Assembly: GCA_003500135.1 (NCBI GenBank)
Contig: DNTA01000325.1
Coordinates: 1-45,196, forward strand
Source: Cytophagales bacterium
Lineage (GTDB): Bacteria; Bacteroidota; Bacteroidia; Cytophagales; Cyclobacteriaceae
Direction of reading: 5' to 3'
Length of the DNA stretch: 45,196 nt
Shown here: positions 26,501-34,420 of the stretch, in pieces
Numbering within the stretch: position 1 is the first letter of the stretch
How the letters are laid out: the number at the start of each line of letters is the position of its first letter
The notes under the pieces: model-generated
Databases searched by the model: none
Told to the model about the DNA's origin: nothing
What the model saw: only the letters and a program-made list of their open reading frames with translations
Position numbers and translations under genes: made by a program

Positions 26501-27229
26501 TGAAATAACAGATTCATAGTCTTTTATTTCGAAAAAGTCGGGTTTGTCCTGTGTAGAAGGCGCAAATTGTTCCATCTTGGGCCCCTGCATAAAGGCGCAA
26601 TTATCTTTGTAGGCGCTTACAACCCTGTTGGGATTAGTATTTGTGGTTTTTCTAATAAGCTGAAAGAGGGTACTTGGTTTATCCTCACCATCAATCTCAA
26701 AAATACCATTGAATATTTTATGCCGGCAGTGTTCTGAATTTACCTGGCTGAACCCAAATATCTCGCTATCGGAAAGCTTGCGCTCCAGCTTTTTACCCAA
26801 TTGCTCCAAATACTCTATTTCATCGGCGCTAAGGGCCAGGCCTTCCTGTTCGTTATAGCCCGCAATATCTTCTATATATTCAATTGGTTCGGGGTCGTGA
26901 TGTATGGTGAAAATCTCCTGGTCGAGCCCCTGATAAACTACTTGCAACATCGGGTCATGCTCTGAATCCGCAGAAGCTGCCGGAAAAAATTCTTCGATAC
27001 GCAAAATGCCTTTGACCCCCATATTTTGGGTGATTTCAACTGCATTGGTACTCCAGGGAGTGATCATCTCCTTTCGTGGACCGATAAAAACGCCTGAAAG
27101 TTCATCATCATTTAGCTTTTGAGCATTGCCAAAGAGCCATGACAGGCGTTGTGTTGAATCTTGATCTAAATTTTCGGGGGAGTGGACGGCGATGATATTT
27201 TTTGTTGGCGCCTTAAAGAATGTGATCAT
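23540..27229 (-). CDS. purL: Phosphoribosylformylglycinamidine synthase (large, single-chain)
   Basis: Single-chain FGAM synthase (1229 aa) converting FGAR plus glutamine to FGAM in purine synthesis. It has an N-terminal PurS-like region, then the FGAM core with SQVNSEHCRHKIFNG, LKAETHNFPTTVEPFNGAATG and GGAVSSVDTGEFANAIELN. The second half carries GKDSLSMTQ, and a C-terminal glutaminase domain follows. The glutaminase triad is Cys1076 in LGVCNGCQL, His1189 and Glu1191 in MPHLERA. Length and order match the proteobacterial or Bacteroidota large PurL. It has its own -7-like promoter. Confidence 0.97.
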   Translation of the reverse strand: MITFFKAPTKNIIAVHSPENLDQDSTQRLSWLFGNAQKLNDDELSGVFIGPRKEMITPWSTNAVEITQNMGVKGILRIEEFFPAASADSEHDPMLQVVYQGLDQEIFTIHHDPEPIEYIEDIAGYNEQEGLALSADEIEYLEQLGKKLERKLSDSEIFGFSQVNSEHCRHKIFNGIFEIDGEDKPSTLFQLIRKTTNTNPNRVVSAYKDNCAFMQGPKMEQFAPSTQDKPDFFEIKDYESVISLKAETHNFPTTVEPFNGAATGSGGEIRDRVGGGKGAMPLAGTAVYMTAYPRLDGGRSWEKATEARKWLYQKPDEILIKASNGASDFGNKFGQPLICGSVFTFEHFENAAKLGYDKVIMLAGGIGYGKKADSQKDTPEKGEKVVLLGGDNYRIGMGGGAVSSVDTGEFANAIELNAVQRSNPEMQKRVTNAIRALAESDENPIVSIHDHGAGGHLNCLSELVEETGGVIEMDKLPIGDPTLSAKEIIGNESQERMGLVLKEKDLALLKAIADRERAPMYVVGETTGDLKFVFLQKDGEKPINLNLMDMFGNPPKTIMKDKSLPAEYKKVAYDLALVAYYIEQVLQLEGVACKDWLTNKVDRSVTGKVAKQQTAGPIQLPLNNVGVSAIDYQGIKGIATAIGHAPAAALVSAEKGSVLAITEALTNIIWAPIEGGLKGISLSANWMWPCKNPGEDARLYNAVKAASDFALALGINIPTGKDSLSMTQKYPDGEKVYAPGTVIISAGAEVSNIRKVVEPVIEPIEGSKLLYINLSKDQFKLGGSSFGQIVNRLGEDTPDVTGPAYFAHAFDTIQMLIEEGLILSGHDISAGGMITALLEMNFAQPSSGVEVDLSQYDRDEIVDILFSENPGLLIQVEAGSKAYGILSDNNIEYFELANVLSGRRFNVRTSGMQLELDIDYLRDTWYRTSYLMDEKQTPAELAKSRFDHYKEQALEYTFPQHFNGKYSGHGIDHKRRKRSGTQAAIIREKGVNGDREMAWALHLAGFDVKDVHMTDLISGRETLEEINMIVFVGGFSNSDVLGSAKGWAGAFLYNPKAKEALDKFYARKDTLSLGVCNGCQLMMELGVVTPEKDQKPTMQHNDSHKFESIFLNVDIHENQSVMLKTLAGSRLGIWVAHGEGKFNLPEEESAYHIPMKYHHSAYPGNPNGSDYNTAALCSADGRHLVMMPHLERATYPWNWGYYPSERKNDEITPWIEAFVNARKWVENPK

Positions 27230-27260
27230 CTATGGATAATTATGGAATTAAACGACGCCA

Positions 27261-27268
27261 CAAAGGTA
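27261..27268 (-). promoter_or_regulatory. Putative -7 element of purL
   Basis: Minus-strand TACCTTTG matches TAnnTTTG and lies 31 bp upstream of the purL ATG. No clear TTG at -33. Confidence 0.5.
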
Positions 27269-27320
27269 ACAAAACCCACCTAATTGCCCTACACCACTTT
27301 ACTAATTGCGCCAAATAATC

Positions 27321-27330
27321 TCCACGTGGA
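27321..27330. promoter_or_regulatory. 10-bp perfect palindrome upstream of purL
   Basis: TCCACGTGGA is a perfect palindrome about 52 bp upstream of the purL -7 box. It could be a protein-binding site, but there is only one copy and no known regulator can be assigned. Confidence 0.25.
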
Positions 27331-27361
27331 TTGTGTAGTGGTGGTAAAGTTTAAAAAAAAC

Positions 27362-27395
27362 ATAAAAAAAGCGGAAACCCTTAGGGCAGCCGCTC
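27362..27395 (-). terminator. Intrinsic terminator of the acidic lipoprotein gene
   Basis: On the minus strand AGCGG pairs with CCGCT, with an inner CCCT/AGGG stem, followed by a run of seven T. It lies 22 bp after the stop of the gene at 27417-27674. Confidence 0.8.
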
Positions 27396-27416
27396 AATTT
27401 CGTGTGAAGTAGACGA

Positions 27417-27674
27417 TTATTCCTCTAATACTTCTTCTGCAGTTTCTTCTACCTCTTCAGAAGTTGCTTCCATTGTGGAATCTGCTTCCTCTACTGCTTC
27501 TTCTGTAGCATCTTCTACTTCGTCTGCTGCTTCTTCAACAGCCTCCGATGATTCCTCCATTACTTCTTCGGTTTCTTCCTGAACCTCAGATTTGTCTTGT
27601 TTTGGGGAGCAAGCGCCTACAAATAAAAAGCCAGCCAAGGCTAAAACTGCTAGTAATTGTTTCGCGATTTTCAT
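27417..27674 (-). CDS. Small hyperacidic lipoprotein
   Basis: Protein of 85 aa with a lipoprotein signal peptide (lipobox VGAC, Cys22). The 64-residue mature part contains 25 Glu and 4 Asp but only two Lys, both close to the anchor. It repeats motifs such as EEAxxExxE at 3-4 residue spacing, interleaved with Ala and Val. The pattern predicts a single amphipathic helix or coiled coil projecting from the lipid anchor. The ORF is intact and has its own terminator, so it is a real gene. I do not recognise a family; a charged spacer, cation-binding or Lpp-like structural role would be guesses. Confidence 0.75.
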   Translation of the reverse strand: MKIAKQLLAVLALAGFLFVGACSPKQDKSEVQEETEEVMEESSEAVEEAADEVEDATEEAVEEADSTMEATSEEVEETAEEVLEE

Positions 27675-28507
27675 GGTAAATTCTATTTATTTAAAAAATG
27701 ACCCAGTCGAAATATAGTAATTCACCATGGGCTACCCACAATGCCCTGATATCTTTTCACATCGAAAATGTATTGTATCGATAGATTTTTTACAAATTGA
27801 TTAGATTATTGCTGTTTTTAACCAAAGCTTACATTTAAATGGTTAAAAGGAGATAATACTTCAAAACCTTTTGTTTAGAGGGTTTTTTGGCTACATTTTA
27901 GCAAAAGAAAGTGCCATTTATCAATAAATTAAAGGATTTACTCATTATTAATTTACTAAACGGAATAGATATTTGGAGTAGTTTTTTGCCAAATATTCAT
28001 CGTACCACGATACACTCTGTAAATTAATTGCATTTAGGCTTAAATCCTTACATTTAAATAAATATTTGGTTTATGGATTAATTAATGAAATTAATGTTGG
28101 CGCTTCTCAATATCCGGATGCAAATATACCTTGCCACCCTGTCCAGGCATAGCTTTTTGTCGCTATTCCAGAAAAGGAAGCGCCTCTTCAATATTTATGA
28201 TACCACCACAGGTCTTGAATTGGGGCTGATCGCCCGAAAGGAGCTCAACTTTCGGGTTAAATCCTGCTGTAAGATAACGGCCGATGTTATCAGCTAGCCA
28301 GTCAATTACTTCATGTATATGCTTCATAATGTTTTATTTTTTGGCAAAAATGGCGCCTTATCTCAAATTATATTATGACCTGGCGCATAATGGATTAAAA
28401 TATTATTGGGCCAATTTCTTTGAACACAGCTAGGAATCATATTATTTTTATACATTGACCCTGAATGAATATTTTTATGTTGAAATATGGAATAACCCCA
28501 ACCAATC
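27675..28507. other. Sparse 0.83 kb spacer
   Basis: Mostly AT-rich DNA between the acidic lipoprotein gene and the OmpA gene. It must hold promoters for both. The only coding-like segment is on the minus strand at about 28091-28327, listed separately. No hairpin terminators or long repeats were seen. Confidence 0.4.
28163..28327 (-). CDS. Putative 54-aa protein, possibly truncated by a stop
   Basis: A minus-strand ORF from ATG (28325-28327) to TAG (28163-28165), starting MKHIHEVIDWLADNIGRYL, containing FNPKVELLSGDQPQFKTCGG and ending EEALPFLE. The residue mix looks like a real globular protein. Reading on past the TAG gives 23 more protein-like codons (with GQGGKVYLHPDIEKRQH) before TAA at 28091-28093. 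The gene may therefore have been about 78 codons and suffered a nonsense change, or the TAG may be the true end. No family is recognised. The plus-strand ORF across the same DNA looks like its shadow. Confidence 0.45.
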   Translation of the reverse strand: MKHIHEVIDWLADNIGRYLTAGFNPKVELLSGDQPQFKTCGGIINIEEALPFLE

Positions 28508-30559
28508 ATGAATAATAAATTTTTCCAAAAGCCCGTTCAGGCTTTCATTTTTTTAGTTGTTTGTACAGCCGGATTAGTATTAATGACCCGGCAAGAGGCC
28601 AGCGCCCAACGTGTGGAATGGGTAAATGAAATTCTGGAAGCCTCCACGGAATTGACCCCTACACAATATTCCGCCGAACAACTGATCGGTCCGCCCGATG
28701 TACCGCCGGGTATAACAGAAAGCCCAAATGCATGGATGCCCGGCGTTCCGGACAATGAACAATATGTAAAAGTAGGTTTTGAAGATCCCTTTGAGATCCG
28801 GCAGATCGCAGTAGCAGAAAACTTTAATCCGGGATCGCTCTATCAGGTATTCGTTTATGATGAAGATGATAATGAGTATCTGATCAATACTTTTAATCCC
28901 ACCCAGATTGACTTGCCGTCCAGAATGCAGTATATTTTCTTCGACCTCACACCTTTTCGTGTGAAAGCGGTAAAACTCGTTTTTCTTGGGGGCGTAATTG
29001 ACGGTTTCTACGGAATTGACGCTGTTGGTATATCCAATTCGGTGATCCCGATCAGGCAGGAGGTTAACATCACGGAAAGCGCCATCACAAATGTGGAAAC
29101 CGAAAGACTGGGACCGACGGTAAACAGTATTGTTAACGAATTGAAACCCATGGTTACGCCGGATGGTAACCGCATGTATTTCAGCCGGCAGAACCACCCT
29201 GAAAATGCCGCCGGCATAATGGATGACGAAGATGTTTGGTATTCCGATTGGGACGAGGAAAAGCAGGAGTGGAAAGAGGCCGTAAATTTTGGTGACCACT
29301 TAAATACACCGGGCCCGAACTTCATCAGTTCAATCACCCCGGATGGCAATACCCTGGTTTTTACTTTGGGCAATGCTTACAAAAACAAAGGCAAAATGAA
29401 GTCGGGGGTATCTATGGTGACCAAAACAAGTGAAGGTTGGACAGCCACTGAGAACCTGGATATTGAGCAGTTCGTCAACATGTCGGAAAATGCCAACTTC
29501 TTTTTGGCCAACAACCGCAAAGTGCTGGTTATGTCCATAGAGTCGGAACCAAGCTATGGGGATCGTGATTTATATGTAAGCTTCTTACAGGAAGACGGAT
29601 CCTGGTCCAAGCCCCTCAATCTGGGCATTGACGTCAACACAGCCAGTGAGGAGGCTGCACCTTTCCTGGCACCCGATGATAAAACGCTCTATTTTTCTTC
29701 TACAGGATATGCCGGATATGGCGGGCAGGATATCTTTGTAACACGTCGTCTTGATGATACGTGGGTGCATTGGACCACTCCTGAAAACCTGGGGCCCGGA
29801 ATTAATACGGATACGGACGAATCATTTCTGAATATTCCGGCCACCGGCGATTTCGGGTATTTTGTCCGCGATTTCGACGGTGATAACCTAGATATATATC
29901 GCTTTGATATTCCCAAGGAATATGAGCCGGAACCCATACTTGCCATCAGTGGCAAGGTATTCAATGCCAAAACCGGTGAGCCCATGGAAGCCAGGATTTA
30001 TTATGAAACCATTCCTCAAGGAGAAGAAGTAGGCGCCATCATGTCCGACCCTAAAACGGGGGACTATAAAATCATGCTGCCCACGGGAATTGAGTATGGC
30101 TATCTGGCTGAAGCAGAAGGATTTGCCAGTGTAAGCGCTAACATTGACCTGACAGAAACATATAAATTCGGTGAAATAGAAAAAAACCTTTTTCTGGTGC
30201 CGGTTGAAGTGGGCGCCATCGTAACCCTGAACAACATATTTTTCGATTTTGACAAATATGAACTAAAGGAAGGTTCTATTCCCGAGTTGAAGCGCGTAAT
30301 TGAATTAATGGGTAAATACCCGGATATTAAAGTGGAAATTGCCGGCCATACCGATGCCATTGGCTCCGAACAGTACAACCAGTGGCTTTCCCAGCAACGT
30401 GCCAATGCGGTGGTAAATTATCTCACCCAAAATGGAGTAAGAGAAGACAGGCTTATACCGAAAGGTTATGGGGAAAGTAAACCAATAGCCACCAACTCTC
30501 AGGAAAAAAATGGCAGGGAGCTGAACAGACGGGTTGAGTTTGTGATCATAGAACAATAA
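28508..30559 (+). CDS. OmpA-family outer-membrane protein with PD40 propeller
   Basis: Exported protein (683 aa). It has a signal peptide at about 1-33 (cleavage near ASAQ), then an N-terminal beta-rich, discoidin-like region (about 35-185). A WD40-like PD40 propeller follows (about 205-475), with repeats such as MVTPDGNRMYFS, SITPDGNTLVF and FLAPDDKTLYFSS. Next is a carboxypeptidase-regulatory-like beta-sandwich (about 485-565), then a C-terminal OmpA domain (about 570-683) with FFDFDKYELKEGS and the peptidoglycan-binding GHTDAIGSEQYNQWLSQQRA. The layout recalls PorE of the type IX secretion system, but PorE has TPRs at the N-terminus and this has none. A UUCG-loop terminator follows. Confidence 0.85.
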   Translation: MNNKFFQKPVQAFIFLVVCTAGLVLMTRQEASAQRVEWVNEILEASTELTPTQYSAEQLIGPPDVPPGITESPNAWMPGVPDNEQYVKVGFEDPFEIRQIAVAENFNPGSLYQVFVYDEDDNEYLINTFNPTQIDLPSRMQYIFFDLTPFRVKAVKLVFLGGVIDGFYGIDAVGISNSVIPIRQEVNITESAITNVETERLGPTVNSIVNELKPMVTPDGNRMYFSRQNHPENAAGIMDDEDVWYSDWDEEKQEWKEAVNFGDHLNTPGPNFISSITPDGNTLVFTLGNAYKNKGKMKSGVSMVTKTSEGWTATENLDIEQFVNMSENANFFLANNRKVLVMSIESEPSYGDRDLYVSFLQEDGSWSKPLNLGIDVNTASEEAAPFLAPDDKTLYFSSTGYAGYGGQDIFVTRRLDDTWVHWTTPENLGPGINTDTDESFLNIPATGDFGYFVRDFDGDNLDIYRFDIPKEYEPEPILAISGKVFNAKTGEPMEARIYYETIPQGEEVGAIMSDPKTGDYKIMLPTGIEYGYLAEAEGFASVSANIDLTETYKFGEIEKNLFLVPVEVGAIVTLNNIFFDFDKYELKEGSIPELKRVIELMGKYPDIKVEIAGHTDAIGSEQYNQWLSQQRANAVVNYLTQNGVREDRLIPKGYGESKPIATNSQEKNGRELNRRVEFVIIEQ

Positions 30560-30593
30560 ATCGTCGTTTTCATTTTTTTATCTAATTGGGGAT

Positions 30594-30622
30594 AGGGTTG
30601 TCTTTCGAGACAACCTTTTTTC
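30594..30622 (+). terminator. Intrinsic terminator after the OmpA gene
   Basis: GGTTGTCT (30596-30603) pairs with AGACAACC (30608-30615) around a TTCG tetraloop, followed by a T-run. Confidence 0.9.
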
Positions 30623-30694
30623 TGTAATTAGCGGTCTCTGTCAAAAGCCATCTTTTCTACTTATCTTGTTCGCTAATCGCTGAATTTTAATACT

Positions 30695-33157
30695 ATGAAA
30701 AAAACGCTGTCCGGTATTTTACCCTTACTATTGCTTGTCCTTTCGTTCATCTCACTAAATGCTCAGGAAGTTTCATTTGATCGGTTTACTGAAAACAAGG
30801 TTTTAAAAGAAGGTTTTTACAACCTGTACATAGATGAACCTCAAAACAAAATATTTCTGGAGGTAGATCGATGGGAAGCGCCTTTTTTGTATGTCAATTT
30901 TCTTACCTCCGGTGTGGGGTCCAATGACATCGGCCTGGACCGCGGACAACTGGGGGATACCCGGGTCGTGTATTTCAAAAAATCCGGTAATAAAGTCCTG
31001 CTCATTCAACCCAATCTCACATACCGCGCAGAAAGCGATAATGAGCAGGAAAAGCAGTCGGTTGAGGAAGCCTTTGCTCAATCGGTATTGGCAGGCTTTG
31101 AAATAAAGGCGGAAAAAGAGGGGAAATACCTGATCGATATAAGTGAATTTCTAATGCAGGATGTACATGGCGTGGCGAAGCGGTTGAAGCAAAGCGGACA
31201 GGGTAGTTACAGCCTGGCAAAAGAAAAGTCAGTGCTGTATCTCGACAACACCAAATGTTTCCCGAAAAATACAGAAATGGAGGTGATGCTCACTTTTGAT
31301 GGATCGCCCCAGGGCCAATATATCCGGCAGGTAGTTCCCTCACCTGAAATGGTAACCGTTCGCATGCGGCATTCCTTTGTGGAGCTGCCCGATGATGACT
31401 ATGGGCCAAGGGCCTACCATCCGTTTTCAGGATTCTACGATATCAGCTACATGGATTATGCGGCTCCGATTACTGAAGATATGACCACGCGGTTCATTGC
31501 ACGGCACCGGCTGATCAAAAAAAACCCTGACCAGGCAATAAGCGATCCCGTGGAACCGATCGCGTACTATGTGGACCGGGGCGCGCCGGAACTCGTCAAG
31601 CAAGCCCTCATTGAAGGCGCTTCCTGGTGGAATGAAGCGTTTGAAGCCGCCGGGTTCAGTAATGCTTTTATGGTTAGAGAACTGCCTGCCGGCGCCGACC
31701 CGCTCGATGTGCGATACAATGTGATCCAGTGGGTGCACCGCTCCACACGGGGTTGGTCCTACGGCGCTTCGGTTATCGATCCACGAACTGGCGAGATCAT
31801 CAAGGGTCATGTTTCGCTGGGTTCACTGCGGGTACGACAGGATTTTCTCATTGCACAGGCTTTTACTTCCCCCTATTCCGATGGTGTGCCTGAAAAGGAA
31901 GCCGATCAGCCACTTCTGGATATGGCGTTGGCCAGAATTCGTCAGCTTTCGGCCCATGAGGTAGGACATACCATTGGTTTGCGACACAATTTTGCTGCCA
32001 GCTACAACAGCCGAGCTTCGGTGATGGATTATCCTCACCCCCTGATCCGGCTGGATGAAAATGGAGAGATCGACCTGAGCGATGCATATGATACAGGCAT
32101 AGGCGAATGGGATAAAATCACCATTCGGTTTGGCTATGGCGCTTTTGAAGATGAAAAAAATGGCCCGGTAGAGGTACTGAATGCCGCAAAAAAAGATGGA
32201 TATAAATACGTGTCGGATGCTGATGCGCGTGCACAGAATGGCATACATCCTTTTGGGCACTTATGGGATAACGGACAAAACCCGGCCGTCGAGTTGGAAA
32301 GGTTGTTAGAAGTACGAAAAAAGGCCCTTGTCAATTTTTCTTCTAATGCGCTAAAAGAAGGTACCTCCTTAAGCGAACTGGAAAAAACATTCGCGCCATT
32401 GTATTACAGTCATCGTTATCAAACAGAGGCTGCGGTAAAAATAGTGGGCGGAATGGACTTTGAATACGAAGTGAAAGGGTCAAATAATGAAACCAGCCAA
32501 TTAATCGATCCGGCAATCCAAAGAAATGCCATAGCCGCATTGATGAAAACACTCGATCCGGCAAATCTGGATATCCCGATGGAATTGTACCAACAACTTC
32601 AGCCACCTGCACCGGGTTTCGGACGCAATCGCGAAAGCATCCCGACCCAATCCGGACCGGCATTTGATCCATTGGCAGCGGCAAAGGCTTCGGCAAGCCA
32701 CACCCTGTCCCTTTTACTTAATTCCGCCAGGGCCAACCGGCTTGTTTTGTACCGGGGCTACACCGAAGACCAACCGGGCCTTACCTCGGTTTTTGATGCA
32801 CTGGAAAAGCAGGTGTTCAACCTATCACAGAATGCCACCGCCACTCAAAAGCTGATAGCCCATGAAATCATGTCAATTACTTTGGCGGAACTTTTCGATT
32901 TAGCGGAAGATGAAAACAGCCATTTTGCCGTTAGAGCCCAGACCAGGTCTTTTATTGCAGCGCTGAAGCAGCATATTGAACTATCGGTCAACCGGAATGA
33001 ACTGACACAATCGGTTGGAATGGCTTTGTTAGAACAAATAGACCAGTACGAAAAAGGAGAATATGAACCACAAAAAATGGAAGCGCCCGATATGCCTGAT
33101 GGCTCACCTATCGGGCAGGAGGTTAGATGTGGTTTTGCCTATCGCTCTCATTTATAA
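30695..33157 (+). CDS. Secreted zinc-dependent metalloprotease (DUF5117-like)
   Basis: Large secreted protein (820 aa). It has a signal peptide at about 1-23 (LNAQ). The catalytic zinc motif HEVGHTIGLRH spans residues 421-431 (ligands His421, His425 and His431, base Glu422), the metzincin HExxHxxGxxH pattern. A Met-turn-like SVMDYPHP lies about 25 residues later. The layout and the C-terminal DGSPIG motif match the DUF4953/DUF5117/DUF5118 zinc-protease family of Bacteroidota. The last residues (EVRCGFAYRSHL) run past the usual DGSPIG end. Substrate is unknown; such enzymes are thought to be outer-membrane or extracellular. Confidence 0.9.
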   Translation: MKKTLSGILPLLLLVLSFISLNAQEVSFDRFTENKVLKEGFYNLYIDEPQNKIFLEVDRWEAPFLYVNFLTSGVGSNDIGLDRGQLGDTRVVYFKKSGNKVLLIQPNLTYRAESDNEQEKQSVEEAFAQSVLAGFEIKAEKEGKYLIDISEFLMQDVHGVAKRLKQSGQGSYSLAKEKSVLYLDNTKCFPKNTEMEVMLTFDGSPQGQYIRQVVPSPEMVTVRMRHSFVELPDDDYGPRAYHPFSGFYDISYMDYAAPITEDMTTRFIARHRLIKKNPDQAISDPVEPIAYYVDRGAPELVKQALIEGASWWNEAFEAAGFSNAFMVRELPAGADPLDVRYNVIQWVHRSTRGWSYGASVIDPRTGEIIKGHVSLGSLRVRQDFLIAQAFTSPYSDGVPEKEADQPLLDMALARIRQLSAHEVGHTIGLRHNFAASYNSRASVMDYPHPLIRLDENGEIDLSDAYDTGIGEWDKITIRFGYGAFEDEKNGPVEVLNAAKKDGYKYVSDADARAQNGIHPFGHLWDNGQNPAVELERLLEVRKKALVNFSSNALKEGTSLSELEKTFAPLYYSHRYQTEAAVKIVGGMDFEYEVKGSNNETSQLIDPAIQRNAIAALMKTLDPANLDIPMELYQQLQPPAPGFGRNRESIPTQSGPAFDPLAAAKASASHTLSLLLNSARANRLVLYRGYTEDQPGLTSVFDALEKQVFNLSQNATATQKLIAHEIMSITLAELFDLAEDENSHFAVRAQTRSFIAALKQHIELSVNRNELTQSVGMALLEQIDQYEKGEYEPQKMEAPDMPDGSPIGQEVRCGFAYRSHL

Positions 33158-33221
33158 AATTCATGATTTAACAAGCTTAAATGATTTACGCATTAAATAC
33201 AATTTAAACGATTCGGATCAA

Positions 33222-33449
33222 ATGAATTTATTGAGCAGAATAACTATTGATAAAGATGTTTGCCATGGTAAACCATGCATAAGAAACATGCGTTGGCCGG
33301 TTGAAGTGATCATTGATATGCTGGGATCGGAAATGAGCATACAGAATATCTTAGAAGACCATCCCGAACTCGAAAAATAAAACATTCTGGCTTGCTTGCA
33401 GTATGCTAAGCTTTCACTATCCGGACAAAACGCTAAAGAAATGGTATGA
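33222..33449 (+). pseudogene. DUF433-type antitoxin with an in-frame stop
   Basis: From ATG 33222 the frame reads LSRITIDKDVCHGKPCIRNMRWPV..., a DUF433 family protein (usually about 75 aa). A TAA at 33378-33380 interrupts it after EDHPELEK. The same frame then continues as NILACLQYAKLSLSG to a TGA at 33447-33449, which overlaps the toxin ATG in the classical ATGA coupling. With the stop read as Glu (GAA to TAA), the total is 75 codons, exactly family length. The site where family members have a Glu-Asp (EDILACL) reads stop-Asn here. A 53-aa shortened antitoxin may still be made, but the coupled end is lost. Confidence 0.85.
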
Positions 33450-33810
33450 TGAAAATCCTTTGTGATGTTCATATTTCATTTAAAGTATCGAAGTTTTTGA
33501 ATTCATTAAAAATAGAAGCTATTCATATCAATGAAATATTGGAAAAATGGAATACAAAGGATGATGACATTTGTAATTATGCAGATGAAAATAATTTCAT
33601 CGTTTTGACCAAGGATTCAGATTTTAAGAATAGCTTTTTAATTCAAAACACACCCAATAAACTTATTGGCAATATTTCAACATCACAACTTATTGAAGTA
33701 TTACAAAAAACCTGAAGCTTATTCTTGATCTAGATCAACAGGGAGGATTCATGATCGAATTGGATCAACAAAATACAACCTTTTTAAAAAAAATTTATAA
33801 GGCTTTTTAA
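33446..33810 (+). pseudogene. DUF5615 PIN-like toxin, frameshifted
   Basis: From ATG 33446 (or 33449) the frame reads ILCDVHISFKVSKFLNSL, then VLTKDSDFKNSFL, matching the DUF5615/PIN-like toxin family paired with DUF433 proteins. The acidic positions Asp8 and TKDSDF are present. The ORF stops at TGA 33713-33715 after 89 codons, while the family is usually about 110. In the neighbouring frame coding-like sequence resumes at once (LKLILDLDQQGGFMIELDQQ) and runs to TAA near 33810. One extra A in the A6 run at 33705-33710 would fuse the two. Residues between NKLI and GNIS also seem to be missing. Confidence 0.75.
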
Positions 33811-33812
33811 AT

Positions 33813-34418
33813 CTATGTCACATTGATGGTAGGAAAGCTCACCTTGAACTTAATGGCCAGGGTACGCACCAGCACTATTGTGGCAAAAGTACTGATGTCG
33901 ATGATGGACTGACTGATATTGAAATAGCTCAGCCCGAAATACACGCCACATCCTACCAGGCAAGCCGTAGCATATATTTCTTTTCTCAGGATTAGGGGCG
34001 CCTCATTGAGTAGAATATCCCTCGTCATTCCCCCCACCACAGAAGTGATCACGCCCATAAATGAAGCGATCATAGGTGAATAACCCATTGAAAGGGATTT
34101 TTCAATGCCAATTATGGTAAAAAGGCCGATGCCCAGCGTATCGAATATGTAGAACGTATAGCGCAGGTGTACCACAAATTTCCTGAAAATTAAGGTAAAG
34201 AAAAATGCGGCGATGATGATACCTGTATAAATGGGTTTGTCCATCCAGAAAACCTTGGTATCGATGAGGATATCGCGCAGCGTACCTCCACCGGTTGCCG
34301 TGATAAAGCCGATAACGAGCATTCCAAACGGATCGAGCTTGTGTGCCGCCGCCATTCGGATACCTGAAATGGCCAGAAAAAATGTTCCTGTATATTCGAG
34401 CGCAAGGGTAAAGGTCAT
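33813..34418 (-). CDS. TRIC/UPF0126-type cation channel
   Basis: Membrane protein (201 aa) with about seven hydrophobic segments and two internal repeats. Each repeat carries the glycine-rich motif GFITATGGGTLRDI (first) and GVITSVVGGMTRDIL (second), the hallmark of bacterial trimeric intracellular cation channels (formerly UPF0126/YicG). Such proteins form K+-selective homotrimers in the inner membrane. It starts two bases after the GNAT gene stop, so the two form an operon. Confidence 0.88.
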   Translation of the reverse strand: MTFTLALEYTGTFFLAISGIRMAAAHKLDPFGMLVIGFITATGGGTLRDILIDTKVFWMDKPIYTGIIIAAFFFTLIFRKFVVHLRYTFYIFDTLGIGLFTIIGIEKSLSMGYSPMIASFMGVITSVVGGMTRDILLNEAPLILRKEIYATACLVGCGVYFGLSYFNISQSIIDISTFATIVLVRTLAIKFKVSFPTINVT

Positions 34419-34420
34419 AC

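Noticed and set aside
27241..27345. Imperfect inverted repeat with CACCACT / AGTGGTG arms upstream of purL
   Set aside because: Pairing is short and broken, so I do not call it a riboswitch; no purine aptamer core was seen.
28085..28297. Plus-strand 70-codon ORF in the spacer before the OmpA gene
   Set aside because: Its residue mix is unnatural, and the minus strand has a more protein-like frame over the same DNA.
31823..32260. Minus-strand 145-codon ORF inside the metalloprotease
   Set aside because: Shadow of the coding strand, which carries the zinc motif in frame.
33063..33221. Upstream extension of the antitoxin frame into the metalloprotease gene
   Set aside because: It overlaps the protease end and has no family similarity; the ATG at 33222 gives the family length.
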